Shown: in pieces, positions 1 through 8,897 of the stretch | How positions within the stretch are numbered: position 1 is the stretch's first letter | How the letters are laid out: each line of letters opens with the position of its first letter | Source: Granulicella sp. S156 | GTDB taxonomy: Bacteria; Acidobacteriota; Terriglobia; Terriglobales; Acidobacteriaceae | Reading direction: 5' to 3' | DNA length: 64,000 nucleotides | Assembly: GCF_009766105.1 (NCBI RefSeq) | Contig: NZ_LMUH01000005.1 | Span: 272,315-336,314 of the forward strand | Notes under the pieces: model-generated | What the model saw: only the letters and a program-made list of their open reading frames with translations | The model's database searches: none | What the model was told of the DNA's origin: nothing | Made by a program: the position numbers and the translations under genes

Positions 1-10
1 ATTTCCTGCC

Positions 11-880
11 TTACCCCTGCAGATCATCCTCACGCCGAGCCTCATTCGGCCCCCGCAGATGGTCGTCGATGTCCCCAAGCTTCTCGGTAAGAAAGTGGAT
101 CTTGCGCGAGAGTGCCTGAATCTCCGTTTCAGCGCGGCGATTGACTTCGAAGTCGAGCTCACTGCGCAGGCGGTCCTTGGTGTCCTGCCGGTTCTGGCTC
201 ATCATGATGACCGGCGCCTGAATCGCCGCGAGCATCGAGAGAAACAGGTTGAGCAGGATGAAGGGGTAAGGATCCCACGACTTGCCGTGCATCGCTACGA
301 GCACGATGCTGAGAATGACGTATCCGATCATCGAGCTCAGGAAGAGGATGATAAAGGTCCACGACCCGCCAAAGCTGGCGACGATGTCGGCAATGCGTTC
401 TCCGAAGGTCTCCTGCTCGTCGATCAGCTCATTGGCATTACGCATGGCGCGGGTGCGGATGACGCCCTGTGCGGAGTGGATGTCGCGCGCCAGTACCGTC
501 ATCATATCCAGGCCGGCCATCGGCTTCTTGGTGAGTAGAGCCTCGATGTCGTTGCGGTCGACTTCGAGGCAGGTGGTGGCCTCGGTCGCGATAGCCGTGG
601 TCTGGTGGGTCGTATTTTCCAGCATGGAGGCGAAGCCGAAGAAGTCGCCGTGGTGTGGCTCGGAGAACAGAACTTCCTGACCGTCCTCGTCGATCAGCGT
701 AACCTCGACAGCGCCCGAGAGCATCACGAAGGCACGCGTACTCGGTTCGCCGGCTTTATAGATACGCTGCTTGGCCGTGAAGTCGCGCAGTTCGACCTGC
801 TGGGCGAGCACAGCGATCTCGTCGTCATCGAGCAGGGAGAAGAGTGGAACGTGGCGGAGTTCGTAAGGTTTGCAGGCCAT
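11..880 (-). CDS. Cyclic-nucleotide-binding domain protein with DUF1003 membrane region
   Basis: The 289-residue protein has two parts. Residues about 10-125 form a Crp-type cyclic-nucleotide-binding beta-barrel (GDFFGFASML resembles the phosphate-binding cassette area). Residues about 160-289 match DUF1003: two hydrophobic segments (about 170-192 and 207-226) joined by SWDPYPFILLNLFLSML, the QAPVIMMSQNRQ signature, then a charged probable coiled coil. No HTH is present, so this is not a Crp transcription factor. A nucleotide-gated or sensory inner-membrane role is an inference; DUF1003 has no settled function. It stands alone, about 80 bp downstream (leftward) of the ATG at 880 lies its own coding start and no partner gene is visible in the window. 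The start has no obvious Shine-Dalgarno sequence. Confidence 0.85.
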   Translation of the reverse strand: MACKPYELRHVPLFSLLDDDEIAVLAQQVELRDFTAKQRIYKAGEPSTRAFVMLSGAVEVTLIDEDGQEVLFSEPHHGDFFGFASMLENTTHQTTAIATEATTCLEVDRNDIEALLTKKPMAGLDMMTVLARDIHSAQGVIRTRAMRNANELIDEQETFGERIADIVASFGGSWTFIILFLSSMIGYVILSIVLVAMHGKSWDPYPFILLNLFLSMLAAIQAPVIMMSQNRQDTKDRLRSELDFEVNRRAETEIQALSRKIHFLTEKLGDIDDHLRGPNEARREDDLQG

Positions 881-961
881 AGGTATCGATCAAGGGTGAA
901 ACGTGAAAGCAGAATAAAACAGGAGATAAAAAAGCAGAACAAAACGGAAGATAATTTGAGA

Positions 962-2884
962 CTACCGGTTCGGCTGGTTGCTGACGATCTCCTTCCCGCC
1001 ATTTTTCACGAGAATGTAAACAGGCCCCGGCAGCGCGGGCAGGTTGCGAGGTTCGTCGGTAAGCGACTGCCATAGGAAGATGCGCTGCGACCCCGTCCAC
1101 TTTTGCGCGATGGATTGCGGCGTCTCAAAGATTGGCGGAGCGTCAGGAAAGAAGCTGCCGTACCAGAGGTTGGAGCTGCGGCCCTCGAGGATGTGGAGAT
1201 CGTCCCTCTTGAGATAGAACCCAAGTGTCGATCCGGACTCATACTCTCCGTGGATCGCAATCATGTCCTGCGACCGCACCTGTGGCGCTATAGCCTTCGC
1301 CAGCTCTGCCGAACCGATCACTGGAGCGAAGGTCTGCAAGCCGAGATGAGCGGCAAGCAGGAAGCCAAAGGCTCCCCCAGTCAGTGCGAGGTTCGCGGAA
1401 TGGAACTTGGACTTCTTATGCAGGAGCAGCGCTACGAGTGGCCCCAGGAAGAGACTCAGCGCAGCCAGCGCAAGCGGTATGCGAAACAGCCCAAGCGCCT
1501 GCGTATTGAGGTCGAGAAAGTGACCCATACTGAGAGCGTAATCACCGGGGTTTTGCTGCAGAAGCTGCGCCAGATCGGTGTTGGGCGCGGGCGCTTTCGT
1601 GTGGAACAGAAAGTAGACGCTGGCCGAGGAGAAGATTGCACCCAGGACGAGCAGAGCCGCGAGGCAACGGTTGGCTGAGCGCCGATGAGCCTGAGCCTCT
1701 GGTTTCGTGGGCATCTGATAGGCGAGCCAACCGGCAATGAGCATTGCGACCGCCGGAAGAGCGGGCAGCACGTAGTACTCCTGCCGCGTAGAAAGTGAGA
1801 AGAAGAGCAATACAAAAGCTGCCCACACGGTGCAGAGCAGAAGCCCCCTTCGCCTCAGTGGCAGGTCATGCCTCCGAAGCTGGCTCCGCCATTTGTCGTT
1901 TCGCCAGGGGAGCGCCCATTCGGCAGCCTTGAACACGAACGCCGACCACGGCATCATCCACACGAAGCACAGGCCCCAGAAGAGCCACAGCGGCGCGGTG
2001 TCGTAGTCGTGAGGCACACGCAGGTTCAGATAGCGCAGCACATGCTCGTTCATGAAATAGAACCAGAACCAGCCGCGCACATTGCCGTCCGTAGGCAGCG
2101 GGACCTGCCAGTGACCGTTGACGAAATGAAACGGCGTCGGGTGCCCCTGCGTAGGGTTTGCGAGTCCCGCGAGGATGTGCCACGGCGCGGCGATCAGCAG
2201 AAACGCCTCCAGAGAGGCCCACGGATGCAACTCGCGCAGCCGGCGCAGCGTTCTCCGCACTCCACGCGTCAGCAGCAGGTACACCAGCACGATGCCTACC
2301 GGAAAGACCACGCCGATCAGACCCTTGGTCAGCACATTGAGCGCACAGGCCGCAGCAAAGCCTCCACAGAACAGGCGTAGAGGTTGAGCGTGCGTCGCCT
2401 CGAGCTCCTCGGTGCGCCAGAAGCAGTAGAGCGCGAGCGAGATCCACAAACATACCCCGGCATCGGGGATGGTGATGCGTGTGAAGATGAAGATGCCGAA
2501 GCTCGAAAGCAGAATCAGCGCCGCATACAATCCCGCACGTGCGCTGTGCAACAGCCTCCGCGCAAAAGCCTCGAGGAGCAGTGCCAGTGCCAGCATGGCA
2601 AGCGCCAGCGGCAGCCGTGCGGCAGCGGCTGATACCCCAAAGACCTTCATGCTCGCCGCCATCGACCAGTAGAGCAGCGGAGCCTTTTCCAGATACCGAA
2701 TCCCATTGGCGTAGAGCGTCACATAATCATGGCGCAGCAGCATCTCCCGCGCGACTTCGGCATGTACGGAGTCGGCGTCATCCAGCAGCGGCGGCGCGAA
2801 CAGCGTGAAGCTCGCATAGAACGCCAGCCACAACAGCAGCACGCTGAACAGGGTGGAACGCGGTCGCGGGGTCACCTGAAGCAT
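962..2884 (-). CDS. ArnT-like GT-C glycosyltransferase (PMT/GT83-type), integral membrane
   Basis: This is a polytopic protein of about 640 residues. After the first membrane segment it carries the acidic DDADS/HAEVAREML loop and the YLEKAPLLYWSMA segment, typical of the first periplasmic loop of ArnT/PMT enzymes, where an acidic residue is catalytic. About ten further hydrophobic segments and a soluble periplasmic C-terminal part follow. The family transfers a sugar from a polyprenyl-phosphate carrier to lipid A or protein at the outer face of the inner membrane; the substrate here cannot be read from sequence. The frame is open upstream to 2980, but the ATG at 2884 gives a normal N-terminus (MLQVTPRPRSTLFSVLLLW), and the upstream extension would be encoded by a palindromic repeat (2912-3020). 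No lipid A biosynthesis genes lie nearby. Confidence 0.85.
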   Translation of the reverse strand: MLQVTPRPRSTLFSVLLLWLAFYASFTLFAPPLLDDADSVHAEVAREMLLRHDYVTLYANGIRYLEKAPLLYWSMAASMKVFGVSAAAARLPLALAMLALALLLEAFARRLLHSARAGLYAALILLSSFGIFIFTRITIPDAGVCLWISLALYCFWRTEELEATHAQPLRLFCGGFAAACALNVLTKGLIGVVFPVGIVLVYLLLTRGVRRTLRRLRELHPWASLEAFLLIAAPWHILAGLANPTQGHPTPFHFVNGHWQVPLPTDGNVRGWFWFYFMNEHVLRYLNLRVPHDYDTAPLWLFWGLCFVWMMPWSAFVFKAAEWALPWRNDKWRSQLRRHDLPLRRRGLLLCTVWAAFVLLFFSLSTRQEYYVLPALPAVAMLIAGWLAYQMPTKPEAQAHRRSANRCLAALLVLGAIFSSASVYFLFHTKAPAPNTDLAQLLQQNPGDYALSMGHFLDLNTQALGLFRIPLALAALSLFLGPLVALLLHKKSKFHSANLALTGGAFGFLLAAHLGLQTFAPVIGSAELAKAIAPQVRSQDMIAIHGEYESGSTLGFYLKRDDLHILEGRSSNLWYGSFFPDAPPIFETPQSIAQKWTGSQRIFLWQSLTDEPRNLPALPGPVYILVKNGGKEIVSNQPNR

Positions 2885-2911
2885 CGCCTCAAGTGTAAGC
2901 TGTGGGGCCAC

Positions 2912-3020
2912 AGCATTTCTCCTGAAGGTATATCCGGGGCTGACGGTGTTCGCGCCGTTTTCCTGCGAAGAAAACGGCATTCACGAATCTTTCTGAGGCT
3001 GCAGCATCAGGAGAAATGCT
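2912..3020. repeat. 109-bp nested palindromic element, copy 1
   Basis: Outer ends are a perfect 14-bp inverted repeat, AGCATTTCTCCTGA at 2912-2925 and its complement at 3007-3020. The centre is a separate hairpin, GCCGTTTTC at 2954-2962 and GAAAACGGC at 2970-2978, with the 7-nt loop CTGCGAA. It fills most of the divergent gap between the ArnT-like gene and the Rieske gene. Three other copies or relatives lie at 35959-36071, 54013-54073 and 56192-56300. Confidence 0.8.
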
Positions 3021-3042
3021 TGGTCAGTTAGACTGAGGCCCG

Positions 3043-4170
3043 ATGAGTAATATGCGGCCAATCCGTGCAGGACAACAGTTAGTGCAGCTCGCAGGAGCCC
3101 CAGCCAAAGACGGCCCACCTGCCGAGCTGATCTTTGGCGAGTGGTATCCAGCGCTGCGCGCGGACACGCTCCGGCGTGAAGACACGGCTGTGACGATGCT
3201 GCTAGGCATTCCCCTCCTGCTCGGCCGCAAGAGTGATGGCCAGCTCTTCGCCATGCGCGACCTCTGCCCGCACCGCGGCATACCGCTTTCGGCGGGCTGG
3301 TTCGACGGCGAGACCGTGCAGTGCAAATACCACGGCTGGCGCTTTGAACCCTGTAGCGGCCAGTGCCAGGAGATCCCTTCGCTCACCTCGCACGATTCGC
3401 TCGAGCCGACAAAGATCTACGCGAACTCATTCCCGGTAGCCGAGCGCGACGGTTATGCCTGGGTGTATGTGCCGGAAGCCGGCGCTGGCCGTGTGACCGA
3501 CGAGGCCGCCTTGCCTCCTGTCCCGGAGCTCCCAAAGTTCGGCCCCCGCTTTCGCAGCGCCCATCTGCAGGCCGAACTGCCCTGCAACGTGGACCACGGC
3601 ATCATCGGCCTCATGGACCCGGCACACGGCCCCTTTGTGCATCGCGCGTGGTGGTGGCGCAGCGCGGCGAGCATCCACGAGAAGACCAAAAAGTTTGAGC
3701 CCATAGAGAACGGCTTCAGAATGTCGCCGCACGCGCCGTCCTCCAACAGCGCGCCGTATCGCCTGCTGGGCAAGCCGGTGACGACCATCGACTTCGTCCT
3801 CCCCAACCGCCGCTACGAGACGATCCTCGCAGAGAACGCGCGAGGCAAAAAGCGCTGGTTCGCCTCACTGACGACAGTGACGCCGATCACAGCATCCACC
3901 TGCCGCATTGACGTCATCGCAGCCTGGGACATCGCCTACCACGTACCCTTCATCACGCCGATAGCCCGTTACTTCGGCGCAAGATTCGTCCAGCAGGACC
4001 AGCAGACGATGATCGAACAGGCACGCGGCCTACGCTCCAACCCCGGCCTCATGTTGATCGACGACGCCGACAAACCAGCCAAATGGTACTTCGCTCTCAA
4101 GCAGCGCCGGCTGAAGGGCATCGGCGAGCATCCGCTGCAAGGCCCAGTCGAGCTGCACTGGCGGAGCTGA
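3043..4170 (+). CDS. Rieske [2Fe-2S] aromatic ring-hydroxylating-type oxygenase, terminal component
   Basis: The 375-residue protein carries a complete Rieske motif, C75-x-H77 (LCPHRG) and C94-x2-H97 (CKYHGW), which ligates a [2Fe-2S] cluster. A C-terminal catalytic domain has the mononuclear iron region NVDHGIIGLMDPAH followed by GPFVHRAWWW, consistent with a two-His/one-carboxylate site. Length and layout fit single-subunit-type oxygenases such as the vanillate demethylase oxygenase or pheophorbide a oxygenase group. These enzymes need a separate ferredoxin/reductase, and none lies beside it, so electrons must come from elsewhere. The substrate is unknown. The ATG at 3043 is used; a second ATG at 3052 is possible. 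It is transcribed alone, divergently from the ArnT-like gene. Confidence 0.88.
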   Translation: MSNMRPIRAGQQLVQLAGAPAKDGPPAELIFGEWYPALRADTLRREDTAVTMLLGIPLLLGRKSDGQLFAMRDLCPHRGIPLSAGWFDGETVQCKYHGWRFEPCSGQCQEIPSLTSHDSLEPTKIYANSFPVAERDGYAWVYVPEAGAGRVTDEAALPPVPELPKFGPRFRSAHLQAELPCNVDHGIIGLMDPAHGPFVHRAWWWRSAASIHEKTKKFEPIENGFRMSPHAPSSNSAPYRLLGKPVTTIDFVLPNRRYETILAENARGKKRWFASLTTVTPITASTCRIDVIAAWDIAYHVPFITPIARYFGARFVQQDQQTMIEQARGLRSNPGLMLIDDADKPAKWYFALKQRRLKGIGEHPLQGPVELHWRS

Positions 4171-4529
4171 GGACGGACAGCTCTTGCCGTCGCTCTTGGC
4201 GGGGAGGCCGGCGTTGCTTTTGCTTTTCTTTTTGTCATTCCCGTAGGGAATCTGCTTCTGTAGTTGTCGTTGCTGTTGCTGTTGCTGTTGGGAGTAGCAG
4301 CGGCCTTTAGGCCGCGGAAACAGAGCAAAACTCTCTTGGGCTTCAGCCCCGGGTTTTGCTTTTGTATCACCCCAAAATCGTCATCCTGAGCGAAATAGCC
4401 CGCGCACTTTGCGGGCTATGTAGTCGAAGGACCCCGAAGGACTTTACGTCACCTCAGCGGATTGCACCTTTTCGACCGATGCCTCCGTGGTGCTGGAGCA
4501 GCAAGAGTCTCTTGATTTCGCATAGGCTG
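4171..4529. repeat. 359-bp gene-free stretch of composite intergenic repeats
   Basis: No gene is seen here. It holds a TTTGTCATTCCCGTAGGGAA module (about 4228-4247), a GTTGTC/GTTGCT hexanucleotide tract (about 4261-4291), a GCGGCCTTTAGGCCGC hairpin (about 4300-4315), a TGGGCTTCAGCCCC palindrome (about 4338-4351), and a GTCATCCTGAGCGAA...GAAGGACCCC module (about 4379-4435). The same modules recur at 8390-8499, 31332-31457, 43963-44065 and 51725-51828. It separates convergent genes, so it may also hold their terminators. Confidence 0.7.
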
Positions 4530-5399
4530 TCAGTTCGGCGTGGGTGTCTGGACGTGATCGACAACGAACACGCTGAAGGATTCTTTATGAGGAACAAGCT
4601 TAAGACCAAGCTGCTCTTCTACTGCGCTAAAAATAGGCGGGGCGTCGGAGGGGCTTGAAGACGCATCCCCATCCGCGCGCAGGTCTGTTCGGGCCCACTG
4701 TAGATCGATATCGTACGTTCCCGCTAAACCCGTTTTGTCTAAGACCGGTCGGCCCAACATGGCCTGCAAAGAAGCTGCGAGATCCTGGATTGTTCTCGCT
4801 CCACCTGAAAGCCACGTCCGTGTGGTGAGCAGGTTGCATATAGGCCGTTTCCCCGTGACCGATACGGGGCTCTTCGGTATTCCATCGACCTCTGGACGGC
4901 CATTTGTGGCCCAGGCCGCGCAGTCCATGTTGGACTTATGAAGCTGTGGCCCGAGATGCTCGTCCTTCCTTGCGAGAACAAGGTCGTACGCTGGGATGAC
5001 GCGTTGCTCCGCATGGAGCTTCAGGTCGAATCGCTCGGCGAGCAGTTGTTGCTCCATCAAGTGAACGTCGTGCAGTTGCAGGTTTGCCGTTGGAAACGTG
5101 CCGATGACGTCATAGGACTTGTCCCAAATCCAGTCTGGCGCACCGATGAGCTGATGAGCTTTGATCTCATAAGCATCCAGAATAAGAAAACCTAGGGGTA
5201 CGTTCGATGCGATGAATCGATCCGGAAGCCGATGATTGAGGTTGGAATCGGTCGTCTCTGAAGGGTTCGACTTTACCGAGGCGACCTCGAACTGGGGCGT
5301 TGTGCTGGGGGATCGTGCCTGCGCCCCGCTTGGCAGCGTACTGAACCAAGCGAGCGAGTACACCGCGATGTGAGAAAGAGGGACTAATAGCTTTCGCAT
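4530..5399 (-). CDS. TIGR03435 family exported protein
   Basis: The 289-residue product starts with a signal peptide (MRKLLVPLSHIAVYSLAWFS...PSGAQA) followed by the family opening FEVASVKSN. Other typical elements are ILDAYEIKAHQLIGAPDWIW, a middle LMEQQLLAERFDLKLHAEQR region, and a C-terminal GLAGTYDIDLQW followed by the EEQLGLKLVPHKESFSVFVVDHV ending. This family of unknown function is strongly expanded in Acidobacteriota and is one reason for the taxonomic call. The protein is probably periplasmic or surface-exposed. I chose the ATG at 5399 because the upstream open frame (to 5519) adds 40 residues before the signal peptide. It follows the GH57 gene's end by 141 bp on the opposite side and appears monocistronic. 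Confidence 0.87.
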   Translation of the reverse strand: MRKLLVPLSHIAVYSLAWFSTLPSGAQARSPSTTPQFEVASVKSNPSETTDSNLNHRLPDRFIASNVPLGFLILDAYEIKAHQLIGAPDWIWDKSYDVIGTFPTANLQLHDVHLMEQQLLAERFDLKLHAEQRVIPAYDLVLARKDEHLGPQLHKSNMDCAAWATNGRPEVDGIPKSPVSVTGKRPICNLLTTRTWLSGGARTIQDLAASLQAMLGRPVLDKTGLAGTYDIDLQWARTDLRADGDASSSPSDAPPIFSAVEEQLGLKLVPHKESFSVFVVDHVQTPTPN

Positions 5400-5540
5400 C
5401 GAAGTCTGCTCCAACAAACGTGAAGTTCGCGAAAATGGATGCCGATTTCCACTCGCAATTATCCCATCGGCGAAACTTACTTTTCGGGCAACGGCCACCC
5501 CGAAGACGCATGAGGACATCCATGCGTCTCAGCTCAGAAG

Positions 5541-8084
5541 CTAAAACGCCCGCACACCCTCTTCCACCACAAGATCATCCACGGCGATATTCAGCGCCAG
5601 CCCCAGCTTGCGAAAGCCCTCGCGCCACTCACGCGACCAGTAGTTGCTATCGCTGCGGCGCAGCAGGTCATTCCAGATGTTCTGCGCCTGCCACAGGTTT
5701 ACCTCCATCGGCAGCGTGCGCAGGCTCTCGGCAATCGTGACGGTCTCATTCAGCACCGCCGTCGTCTGCTGCTCGACCGCACCCTCCAGCCGAATCATGG
5801 TGCGCTTCATGCGCTTGTCCGCCGTAAAGCCCAGCAGTTGCGCGTCGAGCTTTACCCCATCGAGCTCCGCGCTGCGCAGCAGCCGTGCAACCTCAGCCGT
5901 ATCGTAGCTCTCCGCTTCGAGCGCCTGCCGCAGCCCTGCATTGAGCGCGAATCTCGCGGTCAATGCCAGCGCCGGCGGTGCGGCTACATTCGACTCCGCG
6001 AGGAAGTGCAGCAGCGTGGCATGTTCCTCGTAGATGCGTGTCAGCGAACTCTCCACCTCCGAGAGTGTCTGATCCAGAATGCTCTTCAGGATGCGGTGCT
6101 GCTCGTCGGCGAACAGCGAAGCCAGGGAGTAGAGCGTCCCGCCGAAGTAGCTGTCCATCAGCCGAATCAACTCCGGCAGATTGGCGCGCTGGACGGTCGC
6201 GCTCCCTTCTTCGACGAACGCCGTCCACGCCGCTTCGTCTTCGGGGACATACCGCTTCACTGCGGCAGAGAGGTTCTGGTCGCCGAGATGCAGCACCGCG
6301 AAGCAAACCTCTTCGGTCTCTTCGGTAATTCTGGAGCGCAACGCAGCCCTGCCCAGTGCGACTCTGCCTCGACCCGAGGTCAACAAGTCGTAGCTGTGGC
6401 GATGGATGTCGAAGCAGAAGAGATCGCCGGTGTCAGGATAGTTGCGGAACATCGAACTGATGGCGTAGTGCGCGCCCACATGTTCGAGATCCAGCCGCGA
6501 GCCGATGACGTAGCGGTTGTAGACCTCGGCACCGTCGCCAATATCCGGCACATTGCTCTTGGCGCGCGCGAGAATGGCAAGGAACTCGGCTTCGAGCGCG
6601 GCGGCGGATTCACCAAACAGCTGAGTGGCGAGCTGAATCACGCGTCCGGCATAGGCGATGATCTGCACGGTTTCAATGCCCGAGATGTCATCGAAGAACC
6701 AGCCGCAACTGGTGTACATCAATTGGGTATGGCGTTCGAGCTCCAGCAGCTCGAACGCGGTAACCCGCTCGGCGACCGTCAACTCGTGTTCGGCATGTTC
6801 GTCGAAGAACCTGTCGATGTTGGCCGAACTGCGCTCCAGCACGACCTTGATGTAGGCATCGCGAGCCTCCCACAGGTCTTTGAACAGCGGCTTCGCGACA
6901 GTCTCGGCGAGCGGCGCGGTCTTGTCGCGCAGCAGGTCGAGCGCTTCGCGCAGTGGGCCGCGCCACTGCTGTTGCCATCCCTGCCTGCCTCCATTGCAGC
7001 CGCAGTTCGAACGCCAGCGCTCGACGCCATGCGCGCAGCTCCACGAGGTGTTATCGACGACCTCGGCCTCCCACTGCGGCGGATACTTCGCGAGAAATTC
7101 GCCGTAGTTGGTGAGCGTGGCGAGCTTGTTCTCCTCGATCCAGTGCAGCGCGTAGCTCAGGGCCATCTCGCCGTGTTTGTGATGGTGGCCGTAGCTCTCG
7201 CCGTCGGTGGCGACATGCGCGAGTTGCGGCTCATTGGGAGCTTTATCTTTGCGCAGACCGCCGGCCAGGCGTCGCCCGAACTCTTCGCCGGAGTTCAGCA
7301 GACCCTCAAAGGCAATGGCGCGCGAACCTGGGCCGTCGTAGAAAAAGACTGCGATGGAACGGCCTTCATCGAGCTGGATCAGGTACGGATGGGTTGGGTC
7401 GACGATGGCGTTGGGCGTTTCGGTCCACGGCACGCCGGTCGCTTTGAAGAGGGCGGCTTCCCCTAACCTCCGCACCCGCGCGCACTGGTGCGGTGCGAGC
7501 ACGGTGTACTTGATGCCCTCCTGCGCCATCAGGTTGAGTACGGAACGGGACACGGCGGTCTCAGCCAGCCACATGCCCTCGGGTTGGCGGCCGAAGCGAT
7601 GCTCAAAGTCGGCGATGCCCCAGCGGATCTGGGTCCGGGCGTCGCGCTCGCTCGCCAGCGGCATGATGATGTGGTTGTAGACCTGCGCCAGGGCGGACCC
7701 GTGGCCCGAGTGGTGCTCGGCGCTGGTGCGGTCGGCGTCCTGGATCATCCGGTAGGTGCGCGGTGCGAAGTCGGCCAGCCAGCTCAGCAGCGTGGGGCCG
7801 AAGTTGAAGCTCATCCGCGCGTAGTTGTTCAGGATGCGAACGATCTCATGCTGTCGATTGGTAATCCGCGAGGCTCCGTTGGGGGCATAACACTCGCTGG
7901 TAATCCGCTCATTCCAATCGTGGTACGGAGCGGCAGAGTCCTGCACCTCGACCGTCTCAAGCCAGGGATTTTCGCGCGGCGGCTGATAGAAGTGGCCGTG
8001 TACGCAGACGTAATGTGGCGGCGGTGTAGAGATCTGGTCCTTGGGGTCGGTGGAACTCTGGATACGAGCCTTTGGCTTGGTCAT
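5541..8084 (-). CDS. Glycoside hydrolase family 57 / DUF3536 protein
   Basis: The 847-residue protein begins its GH57 domain with HGHFYQPPRENPW (residues about 29-41), the standard first motif of the family. PEGMWLAETAVS carries the probable catalytic nucleophile (Glu of GMWLAE) and VATDGESYGHHH the probable acid residue of the GH57 fourth motif. The remainder, from about residue 450, matches the DUF3536 C-terminal region. Characterised GH57 enzymes act on alpha-glucans (amylase, branching, 4-alpha-glucanotransferase); which activity this one has is unclear. No signal peptide is visible, so it is probably cytoplasmic and acts on storage glucan. No glycogen genes are adjacent. Confidence 0.9.
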   Translation of the reverse strand: MTKPKARIQSSTDPKDQISTPPPHYVCVHGHFYQPPRENPWLETVEVQDSAAPYHDWNERITSECYAPNGASRITNRQHEIVRILNNYARMSFNFGPTLLSWLADFAPRTYRMIQDADRTSAEHHSGHGSALAQVYNHIIMPLASERDARTQIRWGIADFEHRFGRQPEGMWLAETAVSRSVLNLMAQEGIKYTVLAPHQCARVRRLGEAALFKATGVPWTETPNAIVDPTHPYLIQLDEGRSIAVFFYDGPGSRAIAFEGLLNSGEEFGRRLAGGLRKDKAPNEPQLAHVATDGESYGHHHKHGEMALSYALHWIEENKLATLTNYGEFLAKYPPQWEAEVVDNTSWSCAHGVERWRSNCGCNGGRQGWQQQWRGPLREALDLLRDKTAPLAETVAKPLFKDLWEARDAYIKVVLERSSANIDRFFDEHAEHELTVAERVTAFELLELERHTQLMYTSCGWFFDDISGIETVQIIAYAGRVIQLATQLFGESAAALEAEFLAILARAKSNVPDIGDGAEVYNRYVIGSRLDLEHVGAHYAISSMFRNYPDTGDLFCFDIHRHSYDLLTSGRGRVALGRAALRSRITEETEEVCFAVLHLGDQNLSAAVKRYVPEDEAAWTAFVEEGSATVQRANLPELIRLMDSYFGGTLYSLASLFADEQHRILKSILDQTLSEVESSLTRIYEEHATLLHFLAESNVAAPPALALTARFALNAGLRQALEAESYDTAEVARLLRSAELDGVKLDAQLLGFTADKRMKRTMIRLEGAVEQQTTAVLNETVTIAESLRTLPMEVNLWQAQNIWNDLLRRSDSNYWSREWREGFRKLGLALNIAVDDLVVEEGVRAF

Positions 8085-8135
8085 GGCTCTGCTAAGGATA
8101 TCGCGGGAACGTGCTCCATTTGTAGAATCAAGCGC

Positions 8136-8360
8136 ATGAATCGTCGCTCGTTTATGGCTACTGGTGCTGCGTTGGTGGGGAATGAATTTGTCCGTCCAGG
8201 AGATGTCTTGGGTGGAATAGCTGTGGAAACAGAAGCCGCTGGGATCCCCATGAAACCGGTAAACCTCCTCGTGTCCACATTTGGGCCGATGGCCTCCTAC
8301 TTGCTTATGGCAAAGACTTGGCGGTCGATTGCAAGCGGTGTGAGTGTTGGTTGTCTGTAA
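8136..8360 (+). pseudogene. Possible remnant of a Tat-exported protein (N-terminal fragment)
   Basis: A 74-codon open frame starts with MNRRSFMATGAALVGNE, which looks like the start of a twin-arginine signal. It continues for about 57 residues without a recognisable domain and stops at 8358-8360. It is too short to be a functional Tat substrate, and the downstream sequence runs straight into intergenic repeats. It may be the 5' end of a gene truncated by deletion or repeat insertion. It could also be chance, so confidence is low. Confidence 0.3.
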
Positions 8361-8389
8361 GGTTTCCAGTGTCGTGACCGGATAAAAGT

Positions 8390-8499
8390 TTTGTCGTTGT
8401 CGTTGTCGTTGCTGTTGCTGTTGCTGTTGCCTTTGTTTTTCTAGTTGTCATTCCGAGCGTAGCGAGCGAACCTGCTTCCTCCCGCTTTTCGCTCGTGCC
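8390..8499. repeat. GTTGTC/GTTGCT tract fused to GTCATTCCGAGC module
   Basis: Three GTTGTC units pass into GTTGCT units (8391-8430). After CTTTGTTTTTCTA comes GTTGTCATTCCGAGCGTAGC and then GAGCGAACCTGCTTCCTCCC. An almost identical module lies at 51770-51828. The right half overlaps the last codons of the DUF2809 gene (8448-8897) and encodes its terminal GRKQVRSLRSE. Confidence 0.7.
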
Positions 8500-8897
8500 A
8501 CCACAAACGCATCGAGACAGACCGCAACGACAATCGCCATCCAATAAACCGCAATATCCTGCACCGAGAAAACCCGCCCCAGCAGCAACTTCCCCGCAAG
8601 CGTAAGCCGAAACGCATCAAGCCCCGGCGAGTGATACAGCTTGAAGCACTCAACCACCGCCGCTACGGCCGCTGCCAGCAATCCCAAAAAACGCGGTGCT
8701 TTTTGAGGCAGCAGAAAAGCAACAAGCCAATAGACCATAACGGCCCACAACGCCGAGCCACCGTACTTAACAAGGACCGCGGGAAGACCAAGCGGCGCCA
8801 TCCTCCAGACCAATCCACAGACGACTGTGACGAGTGCCAAGACCCCGCAAACGACCCGACGATGTGTGACTGGCGTCACGATCTGCTTTCTTCGCAT
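8448..8897 (-). CDS. DUF2809 family small membrane protein
   Basis: The 149-residue protein has four or five membrane segments and the DUF2809 signatures KYGGSALWAVMVYWL, AAVVECFKLYHSPGLDAFR and GKLLLGRVFSVQDIAVYW. Its function is unknown; it resembles VanZ-like small membrane proteins in general architecture. It is the third gene of a leftward operon (Nudix, DUF4406, DUF2809), and its start overlaps the DUF4406 gene by 22 bp. The last 12 or so residues (SGRKQVRSLRSE) are encoded by an intergenic repeat also found at 51770-51828. The original stop codon was therefore probably lost and the tail added secondarily. Confidence 0.82.
   Translation of the reverse strand: MRRKQIVTPVTHRRVVCGVLALVTVVCGLVWRMAPLGLPAVLVKYGGSALWAVMVYWLVAFLLPQKAPRFLGLLAAAVAAVVECFKLYHSPGLDAFRLTLAGKLLLGRVFSVQDIAVYWMAIVVAVCLDAFVVARAKSGRKQVRSLRSE

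Noticed and set aside
5838-7466. 542-residue open frame antisense to the GH57 gene
   Set aside because: The GH57 frame carries clear catalytic motifs; the antisense frame has no recognisable domain and reflects GC-rich codon bias.
8391-8430. GTTGTC/GTTGCT tract as a CRISPR array
   Set aside because: Units are 6 bp with no spacers; it is a microsatellite. No CRISPR array or cas gene was seen in the window.
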